From: Pseudogulbenkiania sp. MAI-1
GTDB taxonomy: Bacteria > Pseudomonadota > Gammaproteobacteria > Burkholderiales > Chromobacteriaceae
Length of the DNA: 64,000 nt
Assembly (NCBI RefSeq): GCF_000527175.1
Contig: NZ_AZUR01000001.1
Location: 2,828,501 to 2,892,500, forward strand
Direction: 5' to 3'
The translations under genes and the position numbers were made by a program. Within the stretch, counting starts at the first letter, position 1; each line of letters opens with the position of its first letter. The notes beneath the pieces are model-generated. The model saw nothing but the letters and a program-made list of their open reading frames with translations, searched no databases and was not told the DNA's origin. Shown piece by piece: positions 51,011 through 59,207 of the stretch.

Positions 51011-51742
51011 ATGGCAATTTTCACACCCCCTCGCCCTCCCTTCCGCCTGTTGTCCCTGCTGCCTCTGGCTCTTCCGCTATTTGCCGTTCAGGATGCCCTT
51101 GCGCAAACCGGGCGCGAAGCAGAAAACGCCGTGCTGGACAGCGCCCGGCGCTGGCTCGACGGCGCCACGGCCAAGGCGGGGCTGGAGCAGGCGCAGAGCC
51201 GCCTCACGCCGATTCCGCCGCGCGAGGCCGCCACGCTGCCGGCCTGCCGCTTGCCGCTGGAAGTGGAAGCTCAGGACACCACGGCACTGTCGCGCCTGCG
51301 CTTTGCCGTGCGCTGCCCGGCGCCGCAGGGCTGGAGCGCCGTGTATACCGTGCGCGTCGAGCTCAGCGCCCGCCAGTTGGTCGCTGCACGCGACCTCGAG
51401 ACCGGCAGGCCGCTGACCGCCGACGACGTGGAGTGGGCGCGGCGCCCGCTGTACGAACTGGAGGAAGGCTTGCACAGCCCGGCCGAGGCCGTCGGCCTGA
51501 TGAGCCGCAGCGCATTGCGGCGCGGCCAGCCGCTGCGCAAGAAGCTGCTGGAAGCCGCTTTGCTGGTGCGGCGCGGAGAGGCAGTGGAAATCGTGGCGAG
51601 CAAGGAAGAGATCGTGGTGACGGCGCCGGGCGAGGCGCTGGAAAACGGCCGCCGCAACGACCTCATCCGCGTGCGCAACGTCGGCAGCGGCAAGACCGTT
51701 CGCGCCCGGGTGAGCGAGGCCGGGCGGGTGGTGCCGGAGTGA
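51011..51742 (+). CDS. flgA: P-ring chaperone FlgA
   Basis: A 243-residue periplasmic protein with an N-terminal signal sequence (about 1-32). The C-terminal SAF domain (RDLETGRPLTADDVEWARRP, LRRGQPLRKKLLEA, VEIVASKEEIVVTAPGEALE) is conserved. FlgA helps FlgI ring assembly. It is divergent from flgB and the only plus-strand gene in the locus. Confidence 0.92.
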   Translation: MAIFTPPRPPFRLLSLLPLALPLFAVQDALAQTGREAENAVLDSARRWLDGATAKAGLEQAQSRLTPIPPREAATLPACRLPLEVEAQDTTALSRLRFAVRCPAPQGWSAVYTVRVELSARQLVAARDLETGRPLTADDVEWARRPLYELEEGLHSPAEAVGLMSRSALRRGQPLRKKLLEAALLVRRGEAVEIVASKEEIVVTAPGEALENGRRNDLIRVRNVGSGKTVRARVSEAGRVVPE

Positions 51743-51798
51743 GGGGTTGGCCGGAGGCCCCCCTTGCCTGGTGGCGGTCAGCACCGCCCCTCAACAGC

Positions 51799-51813
51799 GT
51801 CCGCGTAGCGGAC
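51799..51813. terminator. hairpin between convergent flgA and muramidase genes
   Basis: GTCCGC-GTA-GCGGAC, a 6-bp stem with a short loop followed by ACAAAAG. It could act as a weak bidirectional terminator. The T-run is missing on the plus strand. Confidence 0.35.
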
Positions 51814-51866
51814 ACAAAAGCCGAACTCGATAAGAGCCGTATGCAAAAGAGGAAGAACAGGTTCTC

Positions 51867-52598
51867 TCAGCTACCGGCCCGGATCGACGCTACCACCCGC
51901 GTCAGCTTGCTCGCATAGTCCGGATCGGTGGCATAGCCGCCCCGCACCAGCGCCTGGGCAAACGCCGCGGCGTCGCTACCGACACCCTGCACGCCACGGA
52001 AGCGTGGATTGCCGGCCAGGAGCTCGGCGTAATCGACAAAGGCGCCGCGCATGTCCGGATAGGCGCGGAAGCGTTCGGTGCGCTTCACGTCGACGCCCGC
52101 TTCGTGCTCGGTGGTCAGCGCCGCCACCACCTCGCCCTGCCAGCCGGCGCCAGCCTTGATGCCGAACAGGTTGTGGCTGTCGCCGCCGTCGGTTCCGGCG
52201 AGCGGGCGCTTGCCCCAGCCGGACTCCAGCGCGGCGTGGGCGGCGATCAGATCGGGGGCGACGCCCAGCCGGGCGCCAGCCTCGCGGGCGTAGGGAGCGA
52301 TGCGCTCGAGAAAGGCTTGCTGAGACTCGCCCGGCGCGGCGGCACCCCCGTCCTCCGCCGCTGCCGCCAGTGCCTCGACGCTGCGCTGGCGCGCCCAGGC
52401 GCCTTCCGGCGACAGCGCCATCCCCATGGTCTCGGCGGGGGCGAATCCGCGCTCGATGGAGTCGACGACTTCCTGGCGCGTCTGGCGGTACAGCGAGGAA
52501 AAACCATCCCCCTGCCCCGCCACCGGCAACGGCAAGGCCACCTCGCGCCAGGCGGCGTCGAAGCCGGGAGCCGAAGTGGGGAATTCAGAGCGGAACAT
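51867..52598 (-). CDS. stand-alone flagellar muramidase (FlgJ C-terminal-domain type)
   Basis: A 243-residue glucosaminidase-family protein. The catalytic domain is about 95-240: GVAPDLIAAHAALESGWGKR (Glu probably catalytic), then HNLFGIKAGAGWQGEVVAAL, RFRAYPDMRGAFVDYAELL and GGYATDPDYASKLTRVV. It corresponds to the second half of a normal FlgJ and would cut peptidoglycan for the rod. It overlaps flgN by 14 nt and is thus in the flgM-flgN unit. No signal peptide is visible, so it is probably exported by the flagellar system. Confidence 0.85.
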   Translation of the reverse strand: MFRSEFPTSAPGFDAAWREVALPLPVAGQGDGFSSLYRQTRQEVVDSIERGFAPAETMGMALSPEGAWARQRSVEALAAAAEDGGAAAPGESQQAFLERIAPYAREAGARLGVAPDLIAAHAALESGWGKRPLAGTDGGDSHNLFGIKAGAGWQGEVVAALTTEHEAGVDVKRTERFRAYPDMRGAFVDYAELLAGNPRFRGVQGVGSDAAAFAQALVRGGYATDPDYASKLTRVVASIRAGS

Positions 52599-53010
52599 AG
52601 ATGTCCTTCTCGCCGAACAGGACGCGCTCCATGCTGTCGTGCTGCGCCGTCAACAGCCGGCCGTTGCGCTCGTTCAGCGTCTTGCAATGCGCCACACGCT
52701 CGCGCAGCGTGGCCCACAGCGCTTCGCACGCCTGGCGCGGTGCGGTGGGCAACTGGGCCAGCACTTCCTCGATCGACAGGCGCCGCTCACGTCCAAGCAG
52801 GCGGGCTGCCAGTTCCACCCGCGTCAGTCGCCGCGCATCGAGCCGGCCGGCCAGCGTCAGGATCTGCTCGCCGGTGTCGGCGAGGTTCGCCGCGTCATGG
52901 CTCAACGCCCCGCGGAACTGCTGTTCGAGCAGGGTTTCCAGTTGCTGGTAGTCGGCCAGATCGCTGCGCATGTCGCCCAGGAGCTGGCGGAAACTCGCTT
53001 CACGGCTCAT
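52585..53010 (-). CDS. flgN: flagellar chaperone FlgN
   Basis: A 141-residue helical protein in the FlgN place directly after flgM (ATGA overlap). The helical repeats and the LNERNGRLLTAQHDSMERVL end are FlgN-like. It binds FlgK and FlgL before export. Confidence 0.85.
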   Translation of the reverse strand: MSREASFRQLLGDMRSDLADYQQLETLLEQQFRGALSHDAANLADTGEQILTLAGRLDARRLTRVELAARLLGRERRLSIEEVLAQLPTAPRQACEALWATLRERVAHCKTLNERNGRLLTAQHDSMERVLFGEKDIYVPL

Positions 53011-53282
53011 CCGCGTCCGCCATGGTAGCGGTCGATCAGATCGGCGAGCCGCTGCGGATCGAACTTGACCTCACCGCGCGCCAGCGCAGCCTTGACCTCG
53101 GCGACACGGTCGAGATCGACATCGGGCATCTCGCGCAGCGAGGCGAGCGCCGGTTCCAGCACCGCCGTGCCGCGCGCCTCGGGCGGCTGCTGCGGACGGG
53201 GGACTGGGGTGCTGGTGGAACTGGCCGTGCGGTCGGCGTTGCCGACCTCTCGACGTTCCGGGCGTTGGGGAGTGATGCGCAT
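53007..53282 (-). CDS. flgM: anti-sigma-28 factor FlgM
   Basis: A 91-residue protein starts at ATG 53282. The C-terminus (DVDLDRVAEVKAALARGEVK, FDPQRLADLIDRYHG) is the sigma-binding motif. The N-terminus is disordered and Pro/Arg-rich. An imperfect inverted repeat GTCTGTCT/AGACAAGAC (53305-53328) upstream could be a regulatory site. Confidence 0.9.
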   Translation of the reverse strand: MRITPQRPERREVGNADRTASSTSTPVPRPQQPPEARGTAVLEPALASLREMPDVDLDRVAEVKAALARGEVKFDPQRLADLIDRYHGGRG

Positions 53283-53345
53283 GGTAGGCCTCGTCAATGC
53301 AATTCGTCTGTCTATTGAGACAAGACGACCGCTGCCGAAAAAAAC

Positions 53346-54029
53346 TTAAAAGTTCTCCGGCAGCATCTTCAAGAGCACGATGCGGCGGTTTTCCATGCGG
53401 ATGTAGTGGCCGTAGACCAGTTCCTTGAGGATGCGGGCGACCATCTCGCGCGAGGAGCCGATCTGGTCGGCGATTTCCTGCTGGGTCAGCGGCTTGTCCA
53501 GCATGATCACGCCGTCCTCTTCGACCAGCAGTTCGTTGAACAGGATACGGATGCGGCCGTAGACGTCGAGCAGGGCGAGGTTCTTGGCCGAGGTGGAAAT
53601 GCGCCGCACCATGCCGGCCAGGCGCAGCAAAATCTTGTTGCGGATGCTCTCGCACGGCAGGCCGTCGGCGGTGCCGAACACGCTCACCAAGTCGGCACGA
53701 CGGAACATCAGCAACTGGCAATCGCGCTCGGCCACCGCGCTCCAGGCACAGGGCCCACCGTCCAGATAGGACACCTCGCCCAGCAGTTCGCCGGGTTCGT
53801 TGAACATGAAGACGAACTTCTTGCCTTGGCCGTCCGAGACGGAGGCTTCGATGCGCCCGTCGACCAGCAGGTAGATGGCCGCGCTGTTTCCCCCTTCCAG
53901 AAACAGCGGTTCTCCTTTGCGCAGATAGAGCGGAACGGCGAGGCCGATCAGTTCGTCGAGGGCGGAATCGTTCAGGCTGCCGAAGAAATCGGTCGCGAGC
54001 AGGAGCGGTTTGATGTCTTTTTTGGTCAT
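53346..54029 (-). CDS. CRP/FNR-family transcription regulator
   Basis: A 227-residue regulator. The cyclic-nucleotide-like domain is about 10-125 (FLEGGNSAAIYLLVDGRIEA, ELLGEVSYLDGGP) and the HTH about 180-205 (LTQQEIADQIGSSREMVARI). The N-terminal Cys cluster of FNR is absent, so it does not sense oxygen by a 4Fe-4S cluster. It lies between flgM and motB and may control this locus. A possible -35 TTGACA lies upstream (54122-54117, minus), without a clear -10. Confidence 0.88.
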   Translation of the reverse strand: MTKKDIKPLLLATDFFGSLNDSALDELIGLAVPLYLRKGEPLFLEGGNSAAIYLLVDGRIEASVSDGQGKKFVFMFNEPGELLGEVSYLDGGPCAWSAVAERDCQLLMFRRADLVSVFGTADGLPCESIRNKILLRLAGMVRRISTSAKNLALLDVYGRIRILFNELLVEEDGVIMLDKPLTQQEIADQIGSSREMVARILKELVYGHYIRMENRRIVLLKMLPENF

Positions 54030-54229
54030 CTATGTGCAGCAGCTATTTCAACAAACACCAGTTGCGTGGTGTGGCATGGGTTGAACACAACGGGTAAGGA
54101 CGTTTTTGCATTTTTTTGTCAATTCGATCATGCCAAATCGATTATGCAGTACAATTGTTATAAATAACGGCTTCATTGTAAAGTTTTGAAAAGGGATCCG
54201 TCGAACTTTTACTATTTTGTAATGTCAAA

Positions 54230-54355
54230 AGCCCGGGTTTTACCCGGGCTGAGATTGTCGACAAACCCCTTTTGCGAAGCGGAAGGGGTTTGTCCTGCAA
54301 ACAAGAAGGCTGCGGATTCAATCACTTACCGGAAGCGGCCCGGCTTTGCCGGGCC
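54230..54355. terminator. three-hairpin region downstream of motB
   Basis: Hairpin 1: AGCCCGGG-TTTTA-CCCGGGCT (54230-54250), with a minus-strand T-run, looks like the motB terminator. Hairpin 2: GACAAACCCCTT / AAGGGGTTTGTC (54260-54271, 54283-54294), a 12-bp perfect arm pair. Hairpin 3: GGCCCGGC-TTT-GCCGGGCC (54337-54355, 8 bp). The rest of 54030-54410 has no gene I can support; it is AT-rich between 54090 and 54220. Confidence 0.7.
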
Positions 54356-54410
54356 AGGCAGAATCCGAAAAAAGCACGTTGCCATATTATGACAATGACA
54401 ATCGCTACTG

Positions 54411-55400
54411 TTACGGTACGAGCCGCAGTTGCTGCTTGAGGGCGGCCATATCGCTCGCGGAAGGTTTCTCGATGCCCGGCGCCGGAGGCTTCACCGCCTC
54501 GTCGGGCATGCCGAACATGGCCGAGACCGCCTGAGCCTGGCCGGTTGTCAGCACCAACAGTTCGATGCGGCGGTTGATGGCGGCGTCCGGGTGGCGGTGA
54601 TCGAGCGGCGCGCGGTCGGCCATGCCGACCACCTGCAGGATGCCGTTGCCCGCCATGCCGCCGGACAAGAGCTGGATGCGCGCCGCCATGGCACGGTTGC
54701 TGGAGAGGCTCCAGTTGGAGAAGGCGGCGTAATCCTGTCCCTTGTACTGCAGCGAGTCGGTATGGCCTACCACCAGCAACTGGTTGTCGATCGACTCGAA
54801 CATCTGCCCCATCTTCTGCAAGAGACGCTTGAAGCGCTCGTTGATCACCGCGCTGCCGCGCTCGAACATGCCCTGCTTGTCGGTGTCGTGCAGCATTACG
54901 CGCAGGCCGTACGGGGTGATCACGGTCTGGATGTTGCCGGCGAGCCCCACCTCGGCGGAGAGCTCGGCCATCATCTTCGCCAGCTTCTGCAGGTCGGCCG
55001 TGCTGTCGTAGCGGCGGCGGACCTTCTGGCCGTTGCCGTCGTCGAGCGCCGAGGGCTGGGCGCTGCTCTTGACCTGCGAGTTGGGACGCGACTCGGTCGC
55101 CTGCTGGCCGGGCACCAGTTCGCGCGGAATCAGGCTGCCGTGCGGCGTGCCCTGGTGCTGGATGCGCGACTGGGTGCCTTCCGCCAGCGGGCTGCCGCCA
55201 CCGTTGCGCAGCAACATCGCCATGGTTTCCTGCTCGCGCGACGCGAGCAGCCACATCACCAGGAACAGGCACATCAGGGCCAGCACGAAGTCGGCGAAGG
55301 CCACCTTCCACGCCCCGCCATGGGCGCCGTCGTCCTGACGCCGCGACACTTTCTTGATGACGGCGGCGGCGTGGCCGTCCTTTTTCTTGTCCAGGCTCAC
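54411..55400 (-). CDS. motB: flagellar stator protein MotB
   Basis: A 329-residue protein starts with GTG. The transmembrane helix AWKVAFADFVLALMCLFLVM (about 30-49) has the proton-path Asp37. The OmpA-like peptidoglycan domain is about 170-290 (LLVVGHTDSLQYKGQDYAAF, NWSLSSNRAMAAR, INRRIELLVLT). The stator partner motA lies 11 nt upstream. In lateral systems motA-motB lie in the same locus, as here. Confidence 0.92.
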   Translation of the reverse strand: MSLDKKKDGHAAAVIKKVSRRQDDGAHGGAWKVAFADFVLALMCLFLVMWLLASREQETMAMLLRNGGGSPLAEGTQSRIQHQGTPHGSLIPRELVPGQQATESRPNSQVKSSAQPSALDDGNGQKVRRRYDSTADLQKLAKMMAELSAEVGLAGNIQTVITPYGLRVMLHDTDKQGMFERGSAVINERFKRLLQKMGQMFESIDNQLLVVGHTDSLQYKGQDYAAFSNWSLSSNRAMAARIQLLSGGMAGNGILQVVGMADRAPLDHRHPDAAINRRIELLVLTTGQAQAVSAMFGMPDEAVKPPAPGIEKPSASDMAALKQQLRLVP

Positions 55401-55411
55401 GTGGCGCTCCC

Positions 55412-56275
55412 TCAGGCGCCCTGCAGCGCGTTGATCCAGGTTTCGAGCTGCGAGAAGCTCGGCTTGGTGTTGAGCTGCACCAGGCGGCGCCCGGCATCGA
55501 TCGCCAGCAGCGGCGGCTTGCCGGAGGCGTGCGTGGTGATGACCACCTTGACCGATTCGAAGTTGGACAGCTCTTCCTTGACCTGCTGGTGCATCACGTT
55601 GCTGAGCGGATCGAGCACGCCGTAGCAGAAGAAGATGCCGATGAAGGTGCCGACCATGGCCGCGCCGACCTGTTCGGCGATCTCGCCGGTGGTAGCGCCG
55701 CTGCCGACGCTGTTCATCGTCATCACGATGCCCAGCACCGCGGCCAGGATGCCGAAGCCCGGCATCGCCTCGCCGATCTTGTGCAGCGACTTGGAGGGCT
55801 GGCTGAGTTCTTCGTGGATGGCGTCGATTTCCTGGTCGAGCACGCCTTCCAGCTCGTGCGCGCTGATCTTGCCCATCGCCATCAGGCGGAAGTTATCGAC
55901 GATGAAGGCGAGCAGCTTGGGCTCCTCCAGCACCAGCGGGTAGCGGTTGAACAGCGGGCTCTGGCGCGGCGCCTCGACGTGTTCGTCGAGCGCTTTCAGG
56001 CCCTGGCTCGCGGTGATCAGGAGTTCGTACATCAACAGCAGGAGCTGGCGCTGGAATTCGGCGCCGTGCTTCTTGCGCAGCACCACGCGCTTGATCTGGC
56101 CCGCCATCTCCACCAGCACGTGCTTGGGGTTGCCCAGCACGATGGAGCCGAGCGCCGCCCCGCAGATGATCAGCAGTTCGACCGGCTGCCAGATGACGTG
56201 GAACGATCCTCCATGGATGAAGAAGCCGCCGAACACGCAGCCGAGTACGATGCCGATGCCTAAGAGTTGCTGCAT
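55412..56275 (-). CDS. motA: flagellar stator protein MotA
   Basis: A 287-residue four-helix membrane protein. Key parts are the first helix pair (LLGIGIVLGCVFGGFFIHGG, LLIICGAALGSIVLGNP) and the conserved prolines in AMPGFGILAAVLGIVMTM and FFCYGVLDPL. The KPSFSQLETWINALQGA end is typical. It uses proton flow with MotB. It lies downstream of fliA. Confidence 0.92.
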   Translation of the reverse strand: MQQLLGIGIVLGCVFGGFFIHGGSFHVIWQPVELLIICGAALGSIVLGNPKHVLVEMAGQIKRVVLRKKHGAEFQRQLLLLMYELLITASQGLKALDEHVEAPRQSPLFNRYPLVLEEPKLLAFIVDNFRLMAMGKISAHELEGVLDQEIDAIHEELSQPSKSLHKIGEAMPGFGILAAVLGIVMTMNSVGSGATTGEIAEQVGAAMVGTFIGIFFCYGVLDPLSNVMHQQVKEELSNFESVKVVITTHASGKPPLLAIDAGRRLVQLNTKPSFSQLETWINALQGA

Positions 56276-56294
56276 AGTTGCCTTTCCAGAGAGT

Positions 56295-56987
56295 TCAGGC
56301 GGCTTCGAGCCGGACCTTCATTTTCTTGAGCGCGCTCTTGTTGATCTGGCACACGCGCGCTTCGGTCAGGTCGAGCACGGCGGCGATCTCCTTGAGGCTG
56401 AGTTCGAATTCGTAATAGAGCTGGATGACACGCTGTTCGCGCTCGTCCAGTGCGGTCAGCGCCGCGGCCAGGGTGCGCTTCTGCAGCGCGCTGGTTTCGG
56501 GGGTGTTGTCGTCGACCGGCTCGATGCCGGCGGCGACCAGTTCGTCGAAGCTGGCCATGGCCTCGGCGTTTTCCGCCACCAGGAGTTCGCGGTAGTCCTC
56601 GGGGGCGAGCCCGAGCTGCTGCACGGCTTCCGCTTCGCTGGGCTCGCGGCCGAGCCGGCGCGTCAGCTCGCGCAGATTGTCGCGCAGGCGGTGGGCGTCC
56701 TGGCGCAGGGCGCGGGGCCGCCAGTCGAGCCGACGCAGTTCGTCGAGGATGGCGCCGCGCACGCGCAGCACGGCGTAGCCGGCGAAACGCTCGTCCGGCT
56801 CGCCATAGCGGCGCAGCGCCTCGAGCAGCGCCATCAGGCCGATCTGCTCCATGTCTTCGCGCTCGATGACGCCGTTGACTTGCGAATTCAGCTGGCGCGC
56901 CACCCGCTTCACCAGCGGGGTGTAGTCGAGCAGGCAGCGGGCTTCGAGTTCGGCCGGGGTGTCGGCGACGGCGTAGGCGGGGTACAT
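56295..56987 (-). CDS. fliA: flagellar sigma-28 factor FliA
   Basis: A 230-residue sigma factor. Region 2 is LDYTPLVKRVARQLNSQVNG, then EDMEQIGLMALLEALRRYGE and FAGYAVLRVRGAILDELRRL. Region 4 is LDEREQRVIQLYYEFELSLK (EIAAVLDLTEARVCQINKSA). It directs late flagellar genes; its antagonist FlgM is encoded in the same locus. Confidence 0.93.
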   Translation of the reverse strand: MYPAYAVADTPAELEARCLLDYTPLVKRVARQLNSQVNGVIEREDMEQIGLMALLEALRRYGEPDERFAGYAVLRVRGAILDELRRLDWRPRALRQDAHRLRDNLRELTRRLGREPSEAEAVQQLGLAPEDYRELLVAENAEAMASFDELVAAGIEPVDDNTPETSALQKRTLAAALTALDEREQRVIQLYYEFELSLKEIAAVLDLTEARVCQINKSALKKMKVRLEAA

Positions 56988-56992
56988 GGGTC

Positions 56993-57469
56993 TTACTCGA
57001 TGATCAGCTTGCCGACCATGACCTCGGTGAACGGCCTCGCACCGCGCTCGGCGGTGTAGCTGGCACGGTAGGCCTTGGCAAGAAGCTGCTGGTAGTCGTC
57101 GATACTCATGGCCGAGGCGCGCGCCAGCACGAGCTGCGACAGCGCACGTACCGCCACGGTCTTGAGGAAGGGCAACTGCTCCTTCAGTTCCTTTTCGTGC
57201 GGTTCGGCGGTACGGAACACCAAGTCCACCGCCATGTAATGCATCTCGCTGTCATCACCTTCCTTGCGCAGCATGACGATCACCTTGTCCAGGCTGACGT
57301 AGCGGCTGGGCTCGCCCTTGTCTGCCTTCTCGGCCTTCTCGGCGTCACCATGTTCGGCCGCCGTAGCCACCTTGTTCTGCTGCCCCAGCCACCAGTAGAC
57401 GCCGCCGGCGCCAAGCGCCACGGCCAGCAGCATGGCGAGGATGACGACGACGATGGTTTTCTTGTTCAT
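56993..57469 (-). CDS. fliL: flagellar basal-body protein FliL
   Basis: A 158-residue protein with an N-terminal membrane helix (TIVVVILAMLLAVALGAGGV, about 4-23) and a periplasmic domain ending in ARPFTEVMVGKLIIE. FliL supports stator function. It lies between fliK and fliA, as in lateral loci. Confidence 0.85.
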   Translation of the reverse strand: MNKKTIVVVILAMLLAVALGAGGVYWWLGQQNKVATAAEHGDAEKAEKADKGEPSRYVSLDKVIVMLRKEGDDSEMHYMAVDLVFRTAEPHEKELKEQLPFLKTVAVRALSQLVLARASAMSIDDYQQLLAKAYRASYTAERGARPFTEVMVGKLIIE

Positions 57470-57492
57470 TCACTCTGTCCTTGATCTCGGCT

Positions 57493-58518
57493 TCAACCCA
57501 GCGCGAAGGGGCCGTTCCCCTCGCTGCCGGCCTCCGCCAGGGCTTGCCCTGGAGTACGGTTGTCCTGCTGGCCGTCGCGGCCGGAGCGTCCCTGCCCCTG
57601 TTGCCCCAGCCCGCCGCCCGGCGCCCCTTCGCGCACTTCCACCGCTACCTGGGTGTACTGGCGTGCCGAGAGGTCCTGGCGCAGCGCGTCGCCGATGGCC
57701 TGCAACTGGCGTACCACCTCGCCGTGCGAGGCGACCAGTTGCACCGTCAGCGCGCCGGCTTCGTGGCGGATGGCGATTTCCAGCGAGCCGAACGACGGAG
57801 GATCGAGGCGGATCAGCGCACGGTCGATGCCATGCGCGCTCTGCACGTCCATGCGTTCGCCCAGGGCGGCGCGCAGCGATTCGCCCCAGCGCGCCGACTG
57901 CCCGGCCGGCAGCGTGACCGGTGCCCATTCCGGCAGTGCCGGCTGGCCGGCACCGGGCAGCGTCTGGCCGAGCCAGGCCGGCAGTGCCCCCGCCGTGGCG
58001 CCGTGCGCGCTAGCCAGCGTCGCGGCGCCGCCATCCGACACGGACGGGAGTACCGGAATCTGGCCAACGGAACGGCCATCGGCGCTGGCGGGCAGAATGC
58101 CGACGGCCAGCGACGGCACGGCGGCCGGTTGCGGCAGAGAGTCCGCGGGATCCGGCGAGAGCGCGCCGACGGCCAAGCGGGACGGCATGTCCGGCTTGGC
58201 CATCGACGGCAAAGGCAAGGAGGGAGGGATGGGCAGAGCCGTGGGCTGCGGGGTCGGCAAGAGCAATACGTCCAGCCCGGAAGAAGCATCGCCGTCCTGT
58301 TCGGCGGATGCCTGGCCGTCTTGCCCGGCGGGCTGTTGGCCAACTGGCGGCATGGCCGGCATCAAAAGCGGCTGTGCCGGAGCCGACAACGCCAGCAGGG
58401 CGTCGGCGAAACCGGCAGGCTGGGCCGCTTCGGGCACCGCGGCGGCGGCCACTACCGGAGCAGCGCCGCTCTCGGCGGAACGGGTTTCGGCCGGTGCGGC
58501 GACTGGCAAGGTGGTCAT
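57493..58518 (-). CDS. fliK: hook-length control protein FliK
   Basis: A 341-residue protein starts at ATG 58518. It is Pro/Ala-rich in the long N-terminal ruler part and has the C-terminal switch domain LIRLDPPSFGSLEIAIRHEA (about 240-259), followed by LTVQLVASHGEVVRQLQAIG. The end is a Gly/Gln-rich tail. It overlaps the fliT-like gene by 4 nt. Confidence 0.88.
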   Translation of the reverse strand: MTTLPVAAPAETRSAESGAAPVVAAAAVPEAAQPAGFADALLALSAPAQPLLMPAMPPVGQQPAGQDGQASAEQDGDASSGLDVLLLPTPQPTALPIPPSLPLPSMAKPDMPSRLAVGALSPDPADSLPQPAAVPSLAVGILPASADGRSVGQIPVLPSVSDGGAATLASAHGATAGALPAWLGQTLPGAGQPALPEWAPVTLPAGQSARWGESLRAALGERMDVQSAHGIDRALIRLDPPSFGSLEIAIRHEAGALTVQLVASHGEVVRQLQAIGDALRQDLSARQYTQVAVEVREGAPGGGLGQQGQGRSGRDGQQDNRTPGQALAEAGSEGNGPFALG

Positions 58519-58802
58519 GCGTCCTCCCATTGGCTGGCTTGGGCGTAGGCGATCTGGCCTTCGCGTTCCCGGCCCAGCAGGGCCAGACGCTGTTCCAGTT
58601 CGTCGCCGGCGGCGCGGCCGGCCGCCAGGGTTTCGCGGTAGGTGGCGCGCAGGCGGCCCAGGGCGTCGCGGTCGGCTATCGCCGGCGCCTCGGCCAGCCA
58701 CGCGGCAAGCTGCGCATCGAGGACAGTCAGGCGTTCCCAGTCCTGCGACGCCAAGGCCGCGCGCAGGGCCTGGTCCAGCGTATCGAGCTCAAGCGGCTTC
58801 AT
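58515..58802 (-). CDS. FliT/LafD-like flagellar chaperone
   Basis: A 95-residue helical protein between fliS and fliK, the place of fliT (lafD) in lateral loci. Helices with WERLTVLDAQLAAWLAEAPA and the C-terminal helix fit a small chaperone. The sequence does not show strong FliT motifs, so the role rests on position. It overlaps fliS. Confidence 0.65.
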   Translation of the reverse strand: MKPLELDTLDQALRAALASQDWERLTVLDAQLAAWLAEAPAIADRDALGRLRATYRETLAAGRAAGDELEQRLALLGREREGQIAYAQASQWEDA

Positions 58803-59181
58803 GCTGATCGCGCACTCCCATCCAGCCGCCCTTGAGCGTGCCCAACAGGCCGATGATCTCGTCCAGCGCCGCCACGTCGAGCTCTACGCTGGCCTGGTAG
58901 AGACGGAAGGCGCAGTAGTCGTACAGCCGGGCGAGATCGGTCACCACCTCGCCGCCCGATTCGAAGTCGAGCGCGCTGGACAGGCCGTTGAGGATGTTGA
59001 TGCACTTGCCGATGCTGTCGCCCTTCTGCTCGAAGCGCTGCCCTTCCATGTGGCCGCGGGCGCGCGCCAGTTCTTCCAGCAGGCCGTCGAACAGCACCAG
59101 CACCAGTTGCACCGGCGAGGCGGTGGCGGTCTGCGCTTCGAGGTTGACCGAGTGGTAACTGCGGTAGGCTTCGTAATCCAA
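58789..59181 (-). CDS. fliS: flagellin chaperone FliS
   Basis: A 130-residue helical protein with the FliS pattern DYEAYRSYHSVNLEAQTATA, PVQLVLVLFDGLLEELARAR, and INILNGLSSALDFESGGEVV. The start is not ATG: TTG 59181 (or ATT 59184) with AGGAAG just upstream is the likely start, which suggests controlled translation. It follows fliD. Confidence 0.85.
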   Translation of the reverse strand: MDYEAYRSYHSVNLEAQTATASPVQLVLVLFDGLLEELARARGHMEGQRFEQKGDSIGKCINILNGLSSALDFESGGEVVTDLARLYDYCAFRLYQASVELDVAALDEIIGLLGTLKGGWMGVRDQHEAA

Positions 59182-59207
59182 AATGGCTTCCTGTGGTCGG
59201 TTACGGG

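Noticed and set aside
53283..53345. Sigma-28 promoter before flgM
   Set aside because: TAAGTTT is present on the minus strand, but the matching GCCGATAA-type -10 is poor, so I do not claim it.
54186..54392. 68-residue frame in the hairpin region after motB
   Set aside because: It runs through three strong hairpins and has no domain; the region is better read as a terminator region.
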